Notes: a model not told the origin generated them from the letters alone. Counted from the first letter of the stretch, positions 17,524 to 26,938 are shown. The stretch is 64,000 nt of DNA from Clostridium_I sp963725425 (GCA_963725425.1 CAVRYJ010000044.1:1-64000), one strand, 5' to 3'. Numbers and translations are program-made.

Positions 17524-18031
17524 TTCTATCAATATTCTTTCTTATAAAATTCTGAAAATAATTATTAAACGCACCTATATACCAAACACCAGCTAACATA
17601 GCAATGAATAATTTTATAAAAGTAATGCCCATGGCACTTGTGTCAGCCTGTCCAAACGTTCCCAGTGCAATCGCCCAACCTCCAAGCCATGCTGGTAAAA
17701 ATACTACTTTTTCTAAAATTGTAAATGCTAATATTACACAAATAAATCCCATAATGCACAATACTGAAAAGAGTAATAAGTAGTGATTAATACATGAGTA
17801 ATATTTTAATATTTTAGTGGCTACATAGCCCCATACACATCCCATGAAAAATCCACCAGAGATTGATAATCCATTTTTAATATTATCTCCCGCAGCAACA
17901 TATATTCCTGCAGTTGCAAGGGCTATCCATCCAAATTGAATTCCACATAATTCACTTAAAACAGCCCATATAGGTGGTAATAAGGCAACTCCTATAGCCG
18001 TAGGTAAAGCAATTTTAATTTTTTCCTTCAT
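17516..18031 (-). CDS. DUF1097 family membrane protein
   Basis: A 171-residue protein that is almost entirely hydrophobic, with about five membrane-spanning helices. Glycine-rich segments such as GIYVAAGDNIKNGLSISGGF and WLGGWAIALGTFGQ are typical of DUF1097 (YahJ/YcdZ-like) proteins. Molecular function is unknown and transport has been suggested for some. It starts 17 bases after the enoate reductase and overlaps the next gene by 8 bases, so the three genes form a tight operon. Uptake of the aromatic substrate handled by its neighbours would suit this place, but this is inference. Confidence 0.75.
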   Translation of the reverse strand: MKEKIKIALPTAIGVALLPPIWAVLSELCGIQFGWIALATAGIYVAAGDNIKNGLSISGGFFMGCVWGYVATKILKYYSCINHYLLLFSVLCIMGFICVILAFTILEKVVFLPAWLGGWAIALGTFGQADTSAMGITFIKLFIAMLAGVWYIGAFNNYFQNFIRKNIDRNE

Positions 18032-18048
18032 AAGTACCTCATAATAAA

Positions 18049-20049
18049 TTATATTTCTGCTGATACATCAAAACCAGCATGTGATGCTGCATATACATTT
18101 GCTATCTTATTGCAATCACCAATTACATGCACTTGCATTTGAGGTAATAAATCTCTTAATTCATTAACCTTATCTCTACATGGTCTCATTCCTAAAGCTA
18201 GTACTACTGTATCTGCTTCTAAATTGTTCCATTGTAATTTTGTATTTATTGTTTTGATTCCTTCATCAGTTATTTCTTCAAGTTTTGTATTAGTTATAAT
18301 TTTTACATTATACTTTTGCAATAAAGATTGTAATGAAAATCTTACTATTAATGATGCACCATTTAAAAGTGCCTCTGGTCCCTGCATTTCAAGAATAGTT
18401 ACATCTTTTCCTGCTTTAGCTAATGCATATGCAGATTCAGCTCCAGTAAGGCCTCCACCAACAACAATAACTTTATTTCCTACTTCAACTTTACCAGCAT
18501 CTACATCTCCTGACCAATGTACATGTTTCTTGTGGATCCCTGGCACATTTGGAATAAATGGAGTTGCCCCTGCGGCTATTATTAATTCATCTGGATTTTC
18601 AGTCTTTATAGTATCTTTAGTCACTTCTGTATTAAATACTATGTCAGCTCCTGACTTCATAGTTTGATTTACTAGCCATTTTAAATAATTTTTTAGATCT
18701 TGTTTAAAATCTAATTTTGATGCAACTACTAGTGTTCCACCTAAGTGATCTGTTTTTTCAAATAACTTAACTTCATGGCCTCTTTGCATTGCTGTTAGCG
18801 CTGCTTGCATTCCTGCAGGGCCACCTCCAACTATTACAACTTTCTTCTTTTCATCTGCCTTATCCACTCTTCCCTTTGGATAATCACTTTCACGTCCATT
18901 TATTGGATTTACTGAACAACGAGTTTTCTTAAAGAAAGCAGACCGTCCACAACAGTTATCACATCTTATGCATGGTCTAATATCTTCGTTTCTACCTTGT
19001 GCCGCTTTTATCATAAATTCTGGATCTGCTACAAAAGGTCTTGCCATAGCAACAAAATCTACAATTCCTCTTGATAAAATTTCTTCTGCATTTTCAAGAG
19101 TCATTACAGCACCAACTGCAGTTACATATAAGTCATCCCCAATAGCTTGTTTTATTTCTTCTGCAAAATGTATATTGGGCATATATGGGATATATAATGG
19201 TTGTATCATATATTGGATTGTAAATGGATTTGGAAGCATTCCTGCTGATACATGAAGTATATCAATTTTATCCTTAATCATTTTTACAAACTGAATTACT
19301 TCATCCACCTTCATTCCCCCTTCAACTAATTCGTCAGCGCTGATTCTATATTCAAGAATAAAGTTTTCTCCAACTTTGCTACGAATGGCATCTAACATTT
19401 CTATACAGAAACGTGCCCTATTTTCAAGACTTCCACCATATCTGTCAGTTCTCCTATTTACATAAGATGATAAGAATTGAGATGGAAGCATTCCGTGTGC
19501 TCCATGAATCATTACCATTTTAAATCCACTGTCTTTACATCTTAATGCAGCACTGGCGTAATCATCAATTGTCTTATTTATTAACTCAATACTCATTTCT
19601 TCCACTTCTTCTGGATGTTTTCCTTGAAGCTTTGAAAAATATTCATCTATTTCTGCTGGTTTTGGCGTTGAACTAATTGGTTTTAATCCTTTACTAGCAA
19701 GGTTTATTGAATTAGAAAATCTTCCACCATGATTTAATTCTATAGACAGAACTGCCCCATATTTATGTATTTCATCTGCTATGTGGTCAAGTCCCATTTT
19801 TACGTTATCATCACCTAAGTTTATTTGTCCTTCATGATCCATTGCATATGTCCAGTTTACAGCAGAATCTCCAACAGTTACTATTCCTGCACCACCTTTA
19901 GCAAATGGCTTATAGAAATCAATTAACTCTTTTGTAACCCAACCTTCTGGTGTAGCCATACATGGTACCATTGGTGCTACTTCAATTCTATTTTTGAACT
20001 CCACACCTTTAATTGTAATAGGTTTAAAAACATGTTCATACTTTTTCAT
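18049..20049 (-). CDS. NADH:flavin oxidoreductase/2-enoate reductase (BaiCD/FadH-type, FMN-4Fe4S-FAD)
   Basis: A 666-residue enzyme with three parts. An Old Yellow Enzyme TIM barrel covers about residues 1-340 and includes IHGAHGMLPSQFLS, then YVNRRTDRYGGSLENR. A 4Fe-4S cysteine cluster CIRCDNCC...RCSVNP lies near 357-375. A C-terminal FAD/NAD module has VVIVGGGPAGMQAA (about 403) and VIVVGGGLTGAESAYA (about 525). Relatives reduce C=C bonds of enoates, bile-acid intermediates, dienoyl-CoAs or flavones using NAD(P)H. It heads a leftward operon with DUF1097 and a DAPG/phloretin-hydrolase-like gene and diverges from a LysR regulator. That context suggests aromatic enone reduction. The gene is intact. 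Confidence 0.88.
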   Translation of the reverse strand: MKKYEHVFKPITIKGVEFKNRIEVAPMVPCMATPEGWVTKELIDFYKPFAKGGAGIVTVGDSAVNWTYAMDHEGQINLGDDNVKMGLDHIADEIHKYGAVLSIELNHGGRFSNSINLASKGLKPISSTPKPAEIDEYFSKLQGKHPEEVEEMSIELINKTIDDYASAALRCKDSGFKMVMIHGAHGMLPSQFLSSYVNRRTDRYGGSLENRARFCIEMLDAIRSKVGENFILEYRISADELVEGGMKVDEVIQFVKMIKDKIDILHVSAGMLPNPFTIQYMIQPLYIPYMPNIHFAEEIKQAIGDDLYVTAVGAVMTLENAEEILSRGIVDFVAMARPFVADPEFMIKAAQGRNEDIRPCIRCDNCCGRSAFFKKTRCSVNPINGRESDYPKGRVDKADEKKKVVIVGGGPAGMQAALTAMQRGHEVKLFEKTDHLGGTLVVASKLDFKQDLKNYLKWLVNQTMKSGADIVFNTEVTKDTIKTENPDELIIAAGATPFIPNVPGIHKKHVHWSGDVDAGKVEVGNKVIVVGGGLTGAESAYALAKAGKDVTILEMQGPEALLNGASLIVRFSLQSLLQKYNVKIITNTKLEEITDEGIKTINTKLQWNNLEADTVVLALGMRPCRDKVNELRDLLPQMQVHVIGDCNKIANVYAASHAGFDVSAEI

Positions 20050-20154
20050 AAAATTTTTTCACTCCTCACCCTTAATTTGTTAAAATATTGTTAATATTTT
20101 AACCTTATATTTTAATTATAATTTGTATTAATAATTATTTCTAACATCAATTCG

Positions 20155-20187
20155 AATGGAATAAGAAGAAACCCTTCTTATTCCATT
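20155..20187. promoter_or_regulatory. 14-bp inverted repeat in the divergent enoate reductase-lysR promoter region
   Basis: AATGGAATAAGAAG (20155-20168) and CTTCTTATTCCATT (20174-20187) are perfect inverted arms with a 5-base centre. The repeat lies between the divergent oxidoreductase and lysR starts, 63 bases from the lysR ATG. It could be a LysR-type operator or a transcript hairpin. No T-run follows, so a terminator is less likely. Confidence 0.5.
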
Positions 20188-20249
20188 GTTTACTAACTTA
20201 AAATTAGCGCATATAATGAAATTATTATTAGAATTAAGGGGATAAATAT

Positions 20250-21125
20250 ATGGATACTCGCCAATTACAATATTTTATATCTGTAGCTGATTGTTTGAAT
20301 TTTACCAGAGCAGCGAAGAAATTTTTTATCTCTCAAACTGCAATAAGCCAGCAAATTAAAGCTTTAGAAGAAAGTCTTAATGTAAAACTATTTATAAGAA
20401 ATAATCGTTGTGTTAAGCTTACTCAGGCTGGACATGTATTTTATAAAGATGCAACAATAGTTATTGCTAAAGCAAATGAAGCAATAAAAAATGTTCAATT
20501 GGCAACCTCTGGATATAGCGGCTTCTTAAAGATTGGAATTATCCCTGAACATCAACAAGCTTATTTACCAAAATTGCTTAGAAACTTTCGCAGGGATTAC
20601 CCTCTAATCGATTTATCTATTAAAGAAGATAACATTGAAAATTTAAATAAACAATTAGAAGATGGTCTATTAGATGTTGCATTTAATGTAGATTTTGAAT
20701 TAGATAGGTATAATAATATAAAATCGAAATTCTTAATGAGACATCCTCTTTATGCCATATTATATAAAAATCATCCTCTAGCAAACAAATCCAAACTTAC
20801 TCGTGCTTCCTTAAAGGATGAATCTTTTATATTTATCAAGAGAAATGAAGCTCCAAATGGATTTGATAGAATGATAAGTAATTGCATTGATTGCGGATTC
20901 TCTCCTAAGATAATTCATCAAACTGATTCAATAGACGTTATATTTTTAATGATAAAAGCCGAAATGGGTATAACCATATTACCCAAATATATAGATGATA
21001 GAGAAAATGATGAACTAGTATTCATAGAATTAGAGGGAGAAAATGAATATGTAGACTCCGTTCTAACTTGGAATTCAACTAATAATAATTCAGTTTTACC
21101 TGTGTTCTTAGACTACGTATATTAA
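20250..21125 (+). CDS. LysR family transcriptional regulator
   Basis: A 291-residue LTTR. The winged helix-turn-helix comprises residues 1-60 (RQLQYFISVADCLNFTRAAK, then KFFISQTAISQQIKALEESL). A periplasmic-binding-protein-like effector domain follows (FLKIGIIPEHQQAYLPKLL, then MIKAEMGITILPKYI). It is transcribed divergently from the enoate-reductase operon across 200 bases, the classical layout for a LysR activator of that operon. The effector is probably the aromatic or enoate substrate, by inference. A weak AAGGGGAT ribosome-binding site precedes ATG. Confidence 0.88.
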   Translation: MDTRQLQYFISVADCLNFTRAAKKFFISQTAISQQIKALEESLNVKLFIRNNRCVKLTQAGHVFYKDATIVIAKANEAIKNVQLATSGYSGFLKIGIIPEHQQAYLPKLLRNFRRDYPLIDLSIKEDNIENLNKQLEDGLLDVAFNVDFELDRYNNIKSKFLMRHPLYAILYKNHPLANKSKLTRASLKDESFIFIKRNEAPNGFDRMISNCIDCGFSPKIIHQTDSIDVIFLMIKAEMGITILPKYIDDRENDELVFIELEGENEYVDSVLTWNSTNNNSVLPVFLDYVY

Positions 21126-21143
21126 AATTGTTTCAAGCTAAAT

Positions 21144-21162
21144 AACGCCCCCCGGTGGCGTT
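21144..21162 (+). terminator. short GC hairpin behind lysR
   Basis: AACGCC and GGCGTT form a 6-bp stem around CCCCGGT, 20 bases after the lysR stop. A TTTTTATT stretch follows 8 bases later. It is plausible as a weak terminator. Confidence 0.4.
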
Positions 21163-21333
21163 GCTAACACTTTTTATTAAGTCCTAATTTTAGTACTCAT
21201 AAACAGGCTTTGGGATATAAGCCCATTCCCCACCCTGTCACCAGAAGAAAAATAAAAAAAGCGTAGCACATTTTAATACTTCTTTTGAAAATTACGAATT
21301 AAAGATAGTATAAACTCCATAAATAGAAAAACC

Positions 21334-21483
21334 TCATATGATGAGTTCCAATATATGGTCCATTTTATTTATTGGCTCTGGTAGCCTACCAATACCATCT
21401 TTTTCGCTCTTCATTGCCGTAGACACAATGTCATGTGCTATTCCACTGCATACGCATACTTCAATGTTTTTATTATTTAACAA
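21334..21483 (-). pseudogene. unrecognised 49-codon gene fragment
   Basis: TTG 21483 with AAGGGGGA upstream opens a short frame with a natural-looking composition: NIEVCVCSGIAHDIVSTAMK, then a GIGRLPEPINKMDHILELI ending. The family is not recognised. It resembles the C-terminal tip of a larger protein more than a complete one. It could also be chance. No function is proposed. Confidence 0.25.
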
Positions 21484-21540
21484 TCTATAATCCCCCTTTT
21501 ATTGCTCCATATTCTACCAATATAACTTAACTAATTATAA

Positions 21541-21560
21541 CTTAATATTGACCCTTATTA
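21541..21560 (-). repeat. dispersed motif, partial reverse copy
   Basis: CTTAATATTGACCCTTATTA is the reverse complement of the start of the motif at 4794-4836 and 34771-34811 (AAGGGTCAATATTAA). It lies in the region ahead of the GntR gene. Confidence 0.35.
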
Positions 21561-21609
21561 TCAATATTATATAATGATAATAAAAACTAATATTGATTTT
21601 CAGTTTTTA

Positions 21610-21651
21610 TTGACAGAATAGATTTCTGGTGCTAGTATGTAAGCATACTAG
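21610..21651 (+). promoter_or_regulatory. gntR promoter with overlapping 20-bp palindromic operator
   Basis: TTGACA (21610-21615), 17 bases, then TAGTAT (21633-21638) forms a good sigma-A promoter. The -10 lies inside CTAGTATG-TAAG-CATACTAG (21632-21651), a perfect 8-bp inverted repeat. A repressor on it would block the promoter, so autoregulation by the GntR protein is likely. Similar GTATAC/GTATGC half-sites occur before uxuB at 22429-22455. Confidence 0.65.
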
Positions 21652-21692
21652 TTATACTAGAAAAATATTTTGAACTGAAGGAAAATTTTATT

Positions 21693-22376
21693 ATGAAACT
21701 TGAAGTATTAGAAAAAAAATCTTTCGAATCTATAAAGAATTTTACTTACATGGTATTAAGAAATAATATAGTTGATCTTAATCTTAAGCCAGGGGAAAGT
21801 ATTTCTGAAAATGAAATTGCAACTAGTCTTAATGTAAGTAGAACACCAGTAAGAGAGGCTTTTGCAAAGTTAGTTTCAGAAGAATTGTTAGAAGTTTATC
21901 CTCAAAAGGGTACTCAGGTTTCTTATATCGACTTAAAACGTGTTGAAGAAGCTAGATTTATGAGATTGAAACTTGAAGAATCAGTTGTAAGACTTGCCTG
22001 TGAAGGTTTTGGAGAAAATTATTTATTTGAATTGGAATCTAATATCAATCAACAGGAATTTTGCATATCCAAAAAAAAATATAGTGCAGCTTTGGATTTA
22101 GACAACGAATTTCATAAACTTATTTTCATTGGATGTGAAAAAGAACGAATTTGGAATGCTATTCATTTTATGAATGGGGATTTCGATCGTATAAGGGCAC
22201 TTAATTTAATATCTAATATGAATATGGATACTGTCCTTACTCAACATAAAGGTATTATTAATGCAATTAAAACCAAAGATGGTGAATTAGGTGAAAATTT
22301 GATTCGTGAGCACTTAACAAAAGTAAACGATGATAAAATGATATTGATAAGTGAGTATCCTTCGTATTTTAAATAG
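21693..22376 (+). CDS. GntR family regulator (FadR/UxuR-type, FCD domain)
   Basis: The 227-residue protein has a GntR winged helix: SISENEIATSLNVSRTPVRE, then KLVSEELLEVYPQKGTQV. A helical FCD effector domain follows, with the metal-site style DLDNEFHKLIF and QHKGIINAI histidines. FCD regulators of this type respond to sugar acids. It stands 244 bases ahead of uxuB in the same direction, so it is the likely repressor of the uronate genes and of itself. The GGAAAATTTT ahead of ATG is a weak ribosome-binding site. Confidence 0.85.
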   Translation: MKLEVLEKKSFESIKNFTYMVLRNNIVDLNLKPGESISENEIATSLNVSRTPVREAFAKLVSEELLEVYPQKGTQVSYIDLKRVEEARFMRLKLEESVVRLACEGFGENYLFELESNINQQEFCISKKKYSAALDLDNEFHKLIFIGCEKERIWNAIHFMNGDFDRIRALNLISNMNMDTVLTQHKGIINAIKTKDGELGENLIREHLTKVNDDKMILISEYPSYFK

Positions 22377-22428
22377 CCTATTACAAATGTATGATGGAAT
22401 TCACAGTTTCAATATTTATTTAATCTAA

Positions 22429-22455
22429 CTTGTATACAAGTATACTTAGTATGCA
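22429..22455. promoter_or_regulatory. putative GntR operator upstream of uxuB
   Basis: CTTGTATACAAG (22429-22440) is a perfect palindrome. It is followed by GTATAC and GTATGC half-sites that resemble the gntR operator at 21632-21651. The position, 165 bases before uxuB, fits repression of the uronate operon. The 244-base gap between gntR and uxuB holds nothing else recognised. Confidence 0.5.
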
Positions 22456-22620
22456 ACATGTGTTTTATTTTCATTATACTTATAATCTTCAATATGTGTT
22501 TTGTTTTTCATAATACTTATAATTTTCAATATATTTTTTTCATGAATAACTATAGTTTTGATAAAATAAAGTAAACGGTTTGATAAAAACTAATTTATTA
22601 ATAGGGAAGGTGGCAATGTA

Positions 22621-24234
22621 ATGTTAACTTTAAACAAAGAAAGTATAAAAAATATTGATCTGTGGAAAAAAGCAGGAACTCAGCTACCAAAGTTTGATTA
22701 TGAAGACATGTGTGCTAAAACCTTTGAAAATCCTACCTGGGTACATTTTGGTTCTGGTAATATTTTTAGAGGATTTATAGCTATGTTGCAACAAAGGCTT
22801 TTGAATATGGGAAAAGCAGAAACGGGTATTGTTACAGTAGAAGGCTTTGACTTTGAAATTATTGATAAAATTTATACCCCTTATGATAATTTGAGCTTAA
22901 TTGCAATTATGAATACTGATGGCAGCCTTGAGAAAGAGGTACTAGGTAGTATAAGTGAGAGTCTGGTAGGCGACGCTTCTAGATCAACTGATTGGAAAAG
23001 GCTGCAGCAGATATTTACAAAACCATCGCTTCAGGTAGTGAGCTTTACAATAACTGAAAAGGGCTATAATTTAAAAAATATGTCAGGTGAATACTTACCT
23101 GTTGTTCAGGAAGATATAACTAATGGTCCTGTAAATTGCAAAAGTATTATAGCTAAAGTTGCATCACTAGCTTATACAAGATATAAAAATGGTGAATTAC
23201 CCGTTGCATTTGTAAGTATGGATAACTGCTCACATAATGGTGAAAAGCTTAATAACTCAATTTTAACCATTGTAAAAAAATGGGTAGAAAATAATCTAGT
23301 TGAAAAAGGCTTTCTTGAATATATGAATAATCCTTTGAAGGTATCCTTTCCATGGTCAATGATAGACAAAATCACACCAAGACCTTCAGAAGTGGTTGTT
23401 AAAAAATTGAAGGCAGATGATTTTGGAAGTACAGAAATTATTCGTACAAATAAAAATACTTTTATTGCTCCTTTTGTAAATTCTGAGAAACCTCAATATC
23501 TTGTGGTAGAGGATAAGTTCCCCAATGGCCGTATGCCTCTTGAAGAAGCAGGTGTGTTTTTCACTGATAGGGATACTGTTGAGAAAGTGGAAAGGATGAA
23601 GGTATGTACTTGTCTAAATCCACTGCATACGTCTCTTGCAATCTTTGGCTGTTTATTAGGGTATAAACTAATTGCAGATGAAATGAAAGACATAGACTTA
23701 AAGAAACTCGTAGAGAAGATAGGCTATGGTGAAGGGATGCCTGTGGTTGTTAATCCGGGAATACTTGATCCAAAGGCATTCATAAAAGAAGTTATTGAAG
23801 TAAGATTTCCAAATACCAATATACCTGATACACCTGAGAGAATTGCTACAGATACATCTCAAAAAGTTGGTATAAGATTTGGTGAAACTATTAAAGCTTA
23901 CAGTGAAAGAGAAGATTTAGATCCAAAGAAACTTAAATATATTCCCTTAGTTATTGCAGCATGGTGCAGATATCTTATGGGTATAGATGACTCAGGTAAG
24001 AAAATGATTTTAAGCTCAGATCCTTTACTTGAAAATTTACAAAAATATGTTTCCAAAATAAAATTAGGCGATCCAGAAACAGTGGGAGATAACATTAAGC
24101 CAATACTTTCAGAGAAAGAAATCTTTGGATTAAACCTGTACGAAATAGGGCTTGGAGAAAAAATTGAAGGCTATTTAAAAGAAATGATTGCTGGTACTGG
24201 CGCCGTAAGGACTACCTTACAAAAATATTTATAA
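22621..24234 (+). CDS. uxuB: fructuronate reductase (mannitol dehydrogenase family)
   Basis: A 537-residue long-chain polyol dehydrogenase. The N-terminal Rossmann part begins TWVHFGSGNIFRGFIAMLQQ. The catalytic region near residue 250 has SFPWSMIDKITPRPS, where the lysine of the K-I-T-P-R segment matches the family's catalytic site. CTCLNPLHTSLAIFGCLLGY follows. It interconverts D-fructuronate and D-mannonate with NAD(H) in the cytoplasm, in hexuronate degradation. It is followed after 16 bases by the mannonate dehydratase gene, as expected for uxuB-uxuA. AGGGAAGG is the ribosome-binding site. The gene is intact. Confidence 0.9.
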   Translation: MLTLNKESIKNIDLWKKAGTQLPKFDYEDMCAKTFENPTWVHFGSGNIFRGFIAMLQQRLLNMGKAETGIVTVEGFDFEIIDKIYTPYDNLSLIAIMNTDGSLEKEVLGSISESLVGDASRSTDWKRLQQIFTKPSLQVVSFTITEKGYNLKNMSGEYLPVVQEDITNGPVNCKSIIAKVASLAYTRYKNGELPVAFVSMDNCSHNGEKLNNSILTIVKKWVENNLVEKGFLEYMNNPLKVSFPWSMIDKITPRPSEVVVKKLKADDFGSTEIIRTNKNTFIAPFVNSEKPQYLVVEDKFPNGRMPLEEAGVFFTDRDTVEKVERMKVCTCLNPLHTSLAIFGCLLGYKLIADEMKDIDLKKLVEKIGYGEGMPVVVNPGILDPKAFIKEVIEVRFPNTNIPDTPERIATDTSQKVGIRFGETIKAYSEREDLDPKKLKYIPLVIAAWCRYLMGIDDSGKKMILSSDPLLENLQKYVSKIKLGDPETVGDNIKPILSEKEIFGLNLYEIGLGEKIEGYLKEMIAGTGAVRTTLQKYL

Positions 24235-24250
24235 AAGGGAGTGGATTAAT

Positions 24251-25338
24251 ATGAAAATGACTTTTAGATGGTTTGGTGAAAAGGATGATAGCATCACATT
24301 GAGTCAGATACGGCAAATACCTGGAACTACTGGAGTGGTAGGTATGCTATCCGATATACCAGTAGGAGAAGTTTGGCCACTAGAAAAAATACTTGAATTA
24401 AAGAAAACTGCTAACAAATCAGGTTTAGAACTGGAAGTTATAGAGAGTGTTAATGTCCATGAAGATATTAAACTTGGTCTTCCATCAAGAGAAGTCTATA
24501 TTGAGAATTATATAGAAACAATAAAGAACTTAGGAAAAGCAGGGGTTAAAGTACTGTGCTACAATTTCATGCCAGTATTTGATTGGCTCAGATCAGATCT
24601 TGCAAAAAGCTTCCAGACGGTTCTGAAGTACTCTCCTACGAAGACAGCATAATAAGAAATACGGACCCAATTCAACTAGTAAAGGATATGGAATCAGGTT
24701 CAAATGGATTTGTACTTCCAGGATGGGAGCCTTACAGATTAAAAGAATTAGAGACTGTATTTGAGCAATACAAAAATGTTAATGAGGATAAGCTTTTCGA
24801 GAATTTAAAATATTTTCTTGAAAAAATCATCCCTGCTTGTGAAGAAGCTGATGTGAAGATGGCTATTCATCCTGATGATCCAGCTTGGAGCATTTTTGGA
24901 CTACCAAGAATTGTAACAAACAAAGATAATTTAGAAAAGATCGTAAAACTTGTAGACAGTCCTTACAATGGATTAACACTTTGTAGTGGTTCCCTTGGTT
25001 CTAATCCAGAAAATAATATACCAGAACTTATAAGATATTTTGGTGCTATGGGCAGGATACATTTTGCACATGTGAGAAATATAAAACATGTTGCTTATAG
25101 GACATTTCATGAAACATCTCACTTTTCCTCAGATGGTTCCTTGGATTTATTTGAGATAATGAAAGCTTATCATGATATAGATTTTAAGGGTTATATGCGC
25201 CCTGATCATGGAAGAATGATATGGAATGAAAAAGCAAGACCAGGATATGGCTTGTATGATAGAGCTCTTGGCATAACTTATTTGAATGGATTGTGGGAAG
25301 CTATTGGAAAGATGAAGTCCATTAAGAACTTCAAATAA
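24251..25338 (+). pseudogene. uxuA: mannonate dehydratase, split by a one-base deletion in an A run
   Basis: The first frame (MKMTFRWFGEKDDSITLSQI, then CYNFMPVFDWLRSDLAK) stops at 24652. The second frame begins at KLPDGSEVLSYED and continues through MAIHPDDPAWSIFGLPRI, HFAHVRN and MRPDHGR to 25338. Adding one A to the run 24604-24608 gives RSDLAKKLPDGSEV and a normal protein of about 362 residues. All expected metal-ligand histidine regions are present. UxuA dehydrates D-mannonate to 2-keto-3-deoxygluconate. As the neighbours are intact, a sequencing error is at least as likely as real inactivation. Confidence 0.85.
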
Positions 25339-25362
25339 ACTAATGCAAATTTAATAGTTAAG

Positions 25363-25398
25363 AAATGTCAACAGAACGCAATGTTACTGTTGACATTT
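25363..25398 (+). terminator. hairpin between uxuA and the symporter gene
   Basis: AAATGTCAACA (25363-25373) and TGTTGACATTT (25388-25398) are perfect 11-bp arms. A second weaker repeat (ACTATTAAC/GTTAATAGT) follows. With no long T-run, it may partly separate uxuBA from the transporter or protect the mRNA end. Confidence 0.5.
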
Positions 25399-25512
25399 AC
25401 ATACTATTAACTGAGAAATACTGTTAATAGTCATGTAAACGTTCTTCTAGCTTTTAGACCTACTAATGGATTAACTATTAACTAAATAATACATAAGATG
25501 GAGGGAACGTAA

Positions 25513-26853
25513 ATGAACAAATTAACTTTTAAAGAGAAAATTTCCTATGGCTTTGGTGATGTAGGAAATGGATTTATGTTTGATATGGGGCAGTTGTATT
25601 TACTTAAATTTTTTACAGATGTTGCAGGTATTCCTTCAATTGTTGCAGGAAGCATCTTTTTAGTAACAAAATTATTTGATGCTGTAATTGATCCTGTAGC
25701 AGGAGCGTTTATTGAGTCAAGAAAAGTTAATCCCAAATTGGGTAAGTACAGACCAGTAATGATGGTTTCTGGTTTAGTTCTGGCGCTTTTATCTGTATTT
25801 GTATTTTTAGCACCTAATTTTTCCATGCTGGGTAAGATAATATATGCCTATGCATCATATATGGTATGGGGTGCCGCATATTCTTTTACCAATATTCCTT
25901 ATGGTACACTAGCTTCTGCTATGACTAGAGATCCTAAAGAAAGAACTTCTCTTGCAGCTTCTAGACAGTTAGGTAGCACTATGGCATTATTAATATCTAG
26001 CGTATTTGTTATACCTATGGTCTCAAGATTTAAAAATCCAGGCATAGGATATCCAGTTGCTATTGGTATTATGGCGCTACTTGGAGTAGGCGCATTTTAT
26101 GTAACTGTAAGAAATTGTAAAGAACATATATCAGAAGTTGAAGAAAAAGTTGAAAGAATAACTTTGAAAAGTATAGGCAAAACAATATTTACAAACAGAC
26201 CATTACTGGTAATAATTTTAATGACAATATTTTCAATTTCAGCGTTTAATCTTAGATCTGCAATGTTAGTATATTTCTGCCAATATAATCTTGGTAATAT
26301 GGGATTTATGCCTTATATAAGTTTTGTAAGTATAGGATGTTCGCTTCTAGGTGTTGTTGCTATGCCTATCTTATCAAGAAAATTTGGAAAGAAAAATACA
26401 GTTATAATTGGTTTTGCAATAAGTATTTGTGCTGACTTAATAAACTTTATAATTCCTTTACATTTAGCATCATTTATTATATTACAAAGTATAGCCTATT
26501 TCGGAATAAGTATTCCTAATGGAATGACTTGGGCATTGATTTCTGATGTTATTGATTATGGTGAATGGAAAACTGGAGAAAAAAGAGGTGCTATCACTTA
26601 TTCCGTATTTAGTTTTTCTAGAAAAGTTGCACAATCCGCAGCTGGTTTTGCCGGTGGTGCAGGCCTGACATTAACAGGATATATACCAAAAGTAAAACAG
26701 ACTGTAGGTGCGCTAATGGGAATAAAAGGATTGCTACTTTTATACCCAGCTATTGCTTTAACAGTTGCAATAATTATAATTGTTGGATTGTATAATTTAA
26801 CAGACAATAAATGTATTGAAATAGCCAGTGAACTTAGAGAAAGAAACGCATAA
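25513..26853 (+). CDS. GPH-family glycoside/hexuronide:cation symporter
   Basis: A 446-residue membrane protein with about 12 helices. The start MNKLTFKEKISYGFGDVGNG is the family hallmark (KxxYGxGDxG), and the loop ATGSFIESR-like segment (DPVAGAFIESRKVNPKLGKY) is also characteristic. GPH proteins (MelB, GusB, YicJ, XynP) take up sugars or glycosides with Na+ or H+. Lying between uxuA and a GH31 glycosidase, it probably imports a uronic-acid-containing glycoside or a hexuronate. GATGGAGGGAA precedes ATG. The gene is intact. Confidence 0.88.
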   Translation: MNKLTFKEKISYGFGDVGNGFMFDMGQLYLLKFFTDVAGIPSIVAGSIFLVTKLFDAVIDPVAGAFIESRKVNPKLGKYRPVMMVSGLVLALLSVFVFLAPNFSMLGKIIYAYASYMVWGAAYSFTNIPYGTLASAMTRDPKERTSLAASRQLGSTMALLISSVFVIPMVSRFKNPGIGYPVAIGIMALLGVGAFYVTVRNCKEHISEVEEKVERITLKSIGKTIFTNRPLLVIILMTIFSISAFNLRSAMLVYFCQYNLGNMGFMPYISFVSIGCSLLGVVAMPILSRKFGKKNTVIIGFAISICADLINFIIPLHLASFIILQSIAYFGISIPNGMTWALISDVIDYGEWKTGEKRGAITYSVFSFSRKVAQSAAGFAGGAGLTLTGYIPKVKQTVGALMGIKGLLLLYPAIALTVAIIIIVGLYNLTDNKCIEIASELRERNA

Positions 26854-26868
26854 AAGTATGAATTGGGG

Positions 26869-26911
26869 TTTAAAAGAGAGAACATTTTATAACAATGTTT
26901 TCTCTTTTAAA
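26869..26911 (+). terminator. strong stem-loop between symporter and GH31 gene
   Basis: TTTAAAAGAGAGAACATT and AATGTTTTCTCTTTTAAA pair over about 18 bp with one mismatch around a 7-base loop, just after the symporter stop and 28 bases before the GH31 ATG. It could lower GH31 expression relative to the symporter or stabilise the upstream mRNA. Confidence 0.55.
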
Positions 26912-26938
26912 TTATTATCCAGATGGAGGTAAATATTT

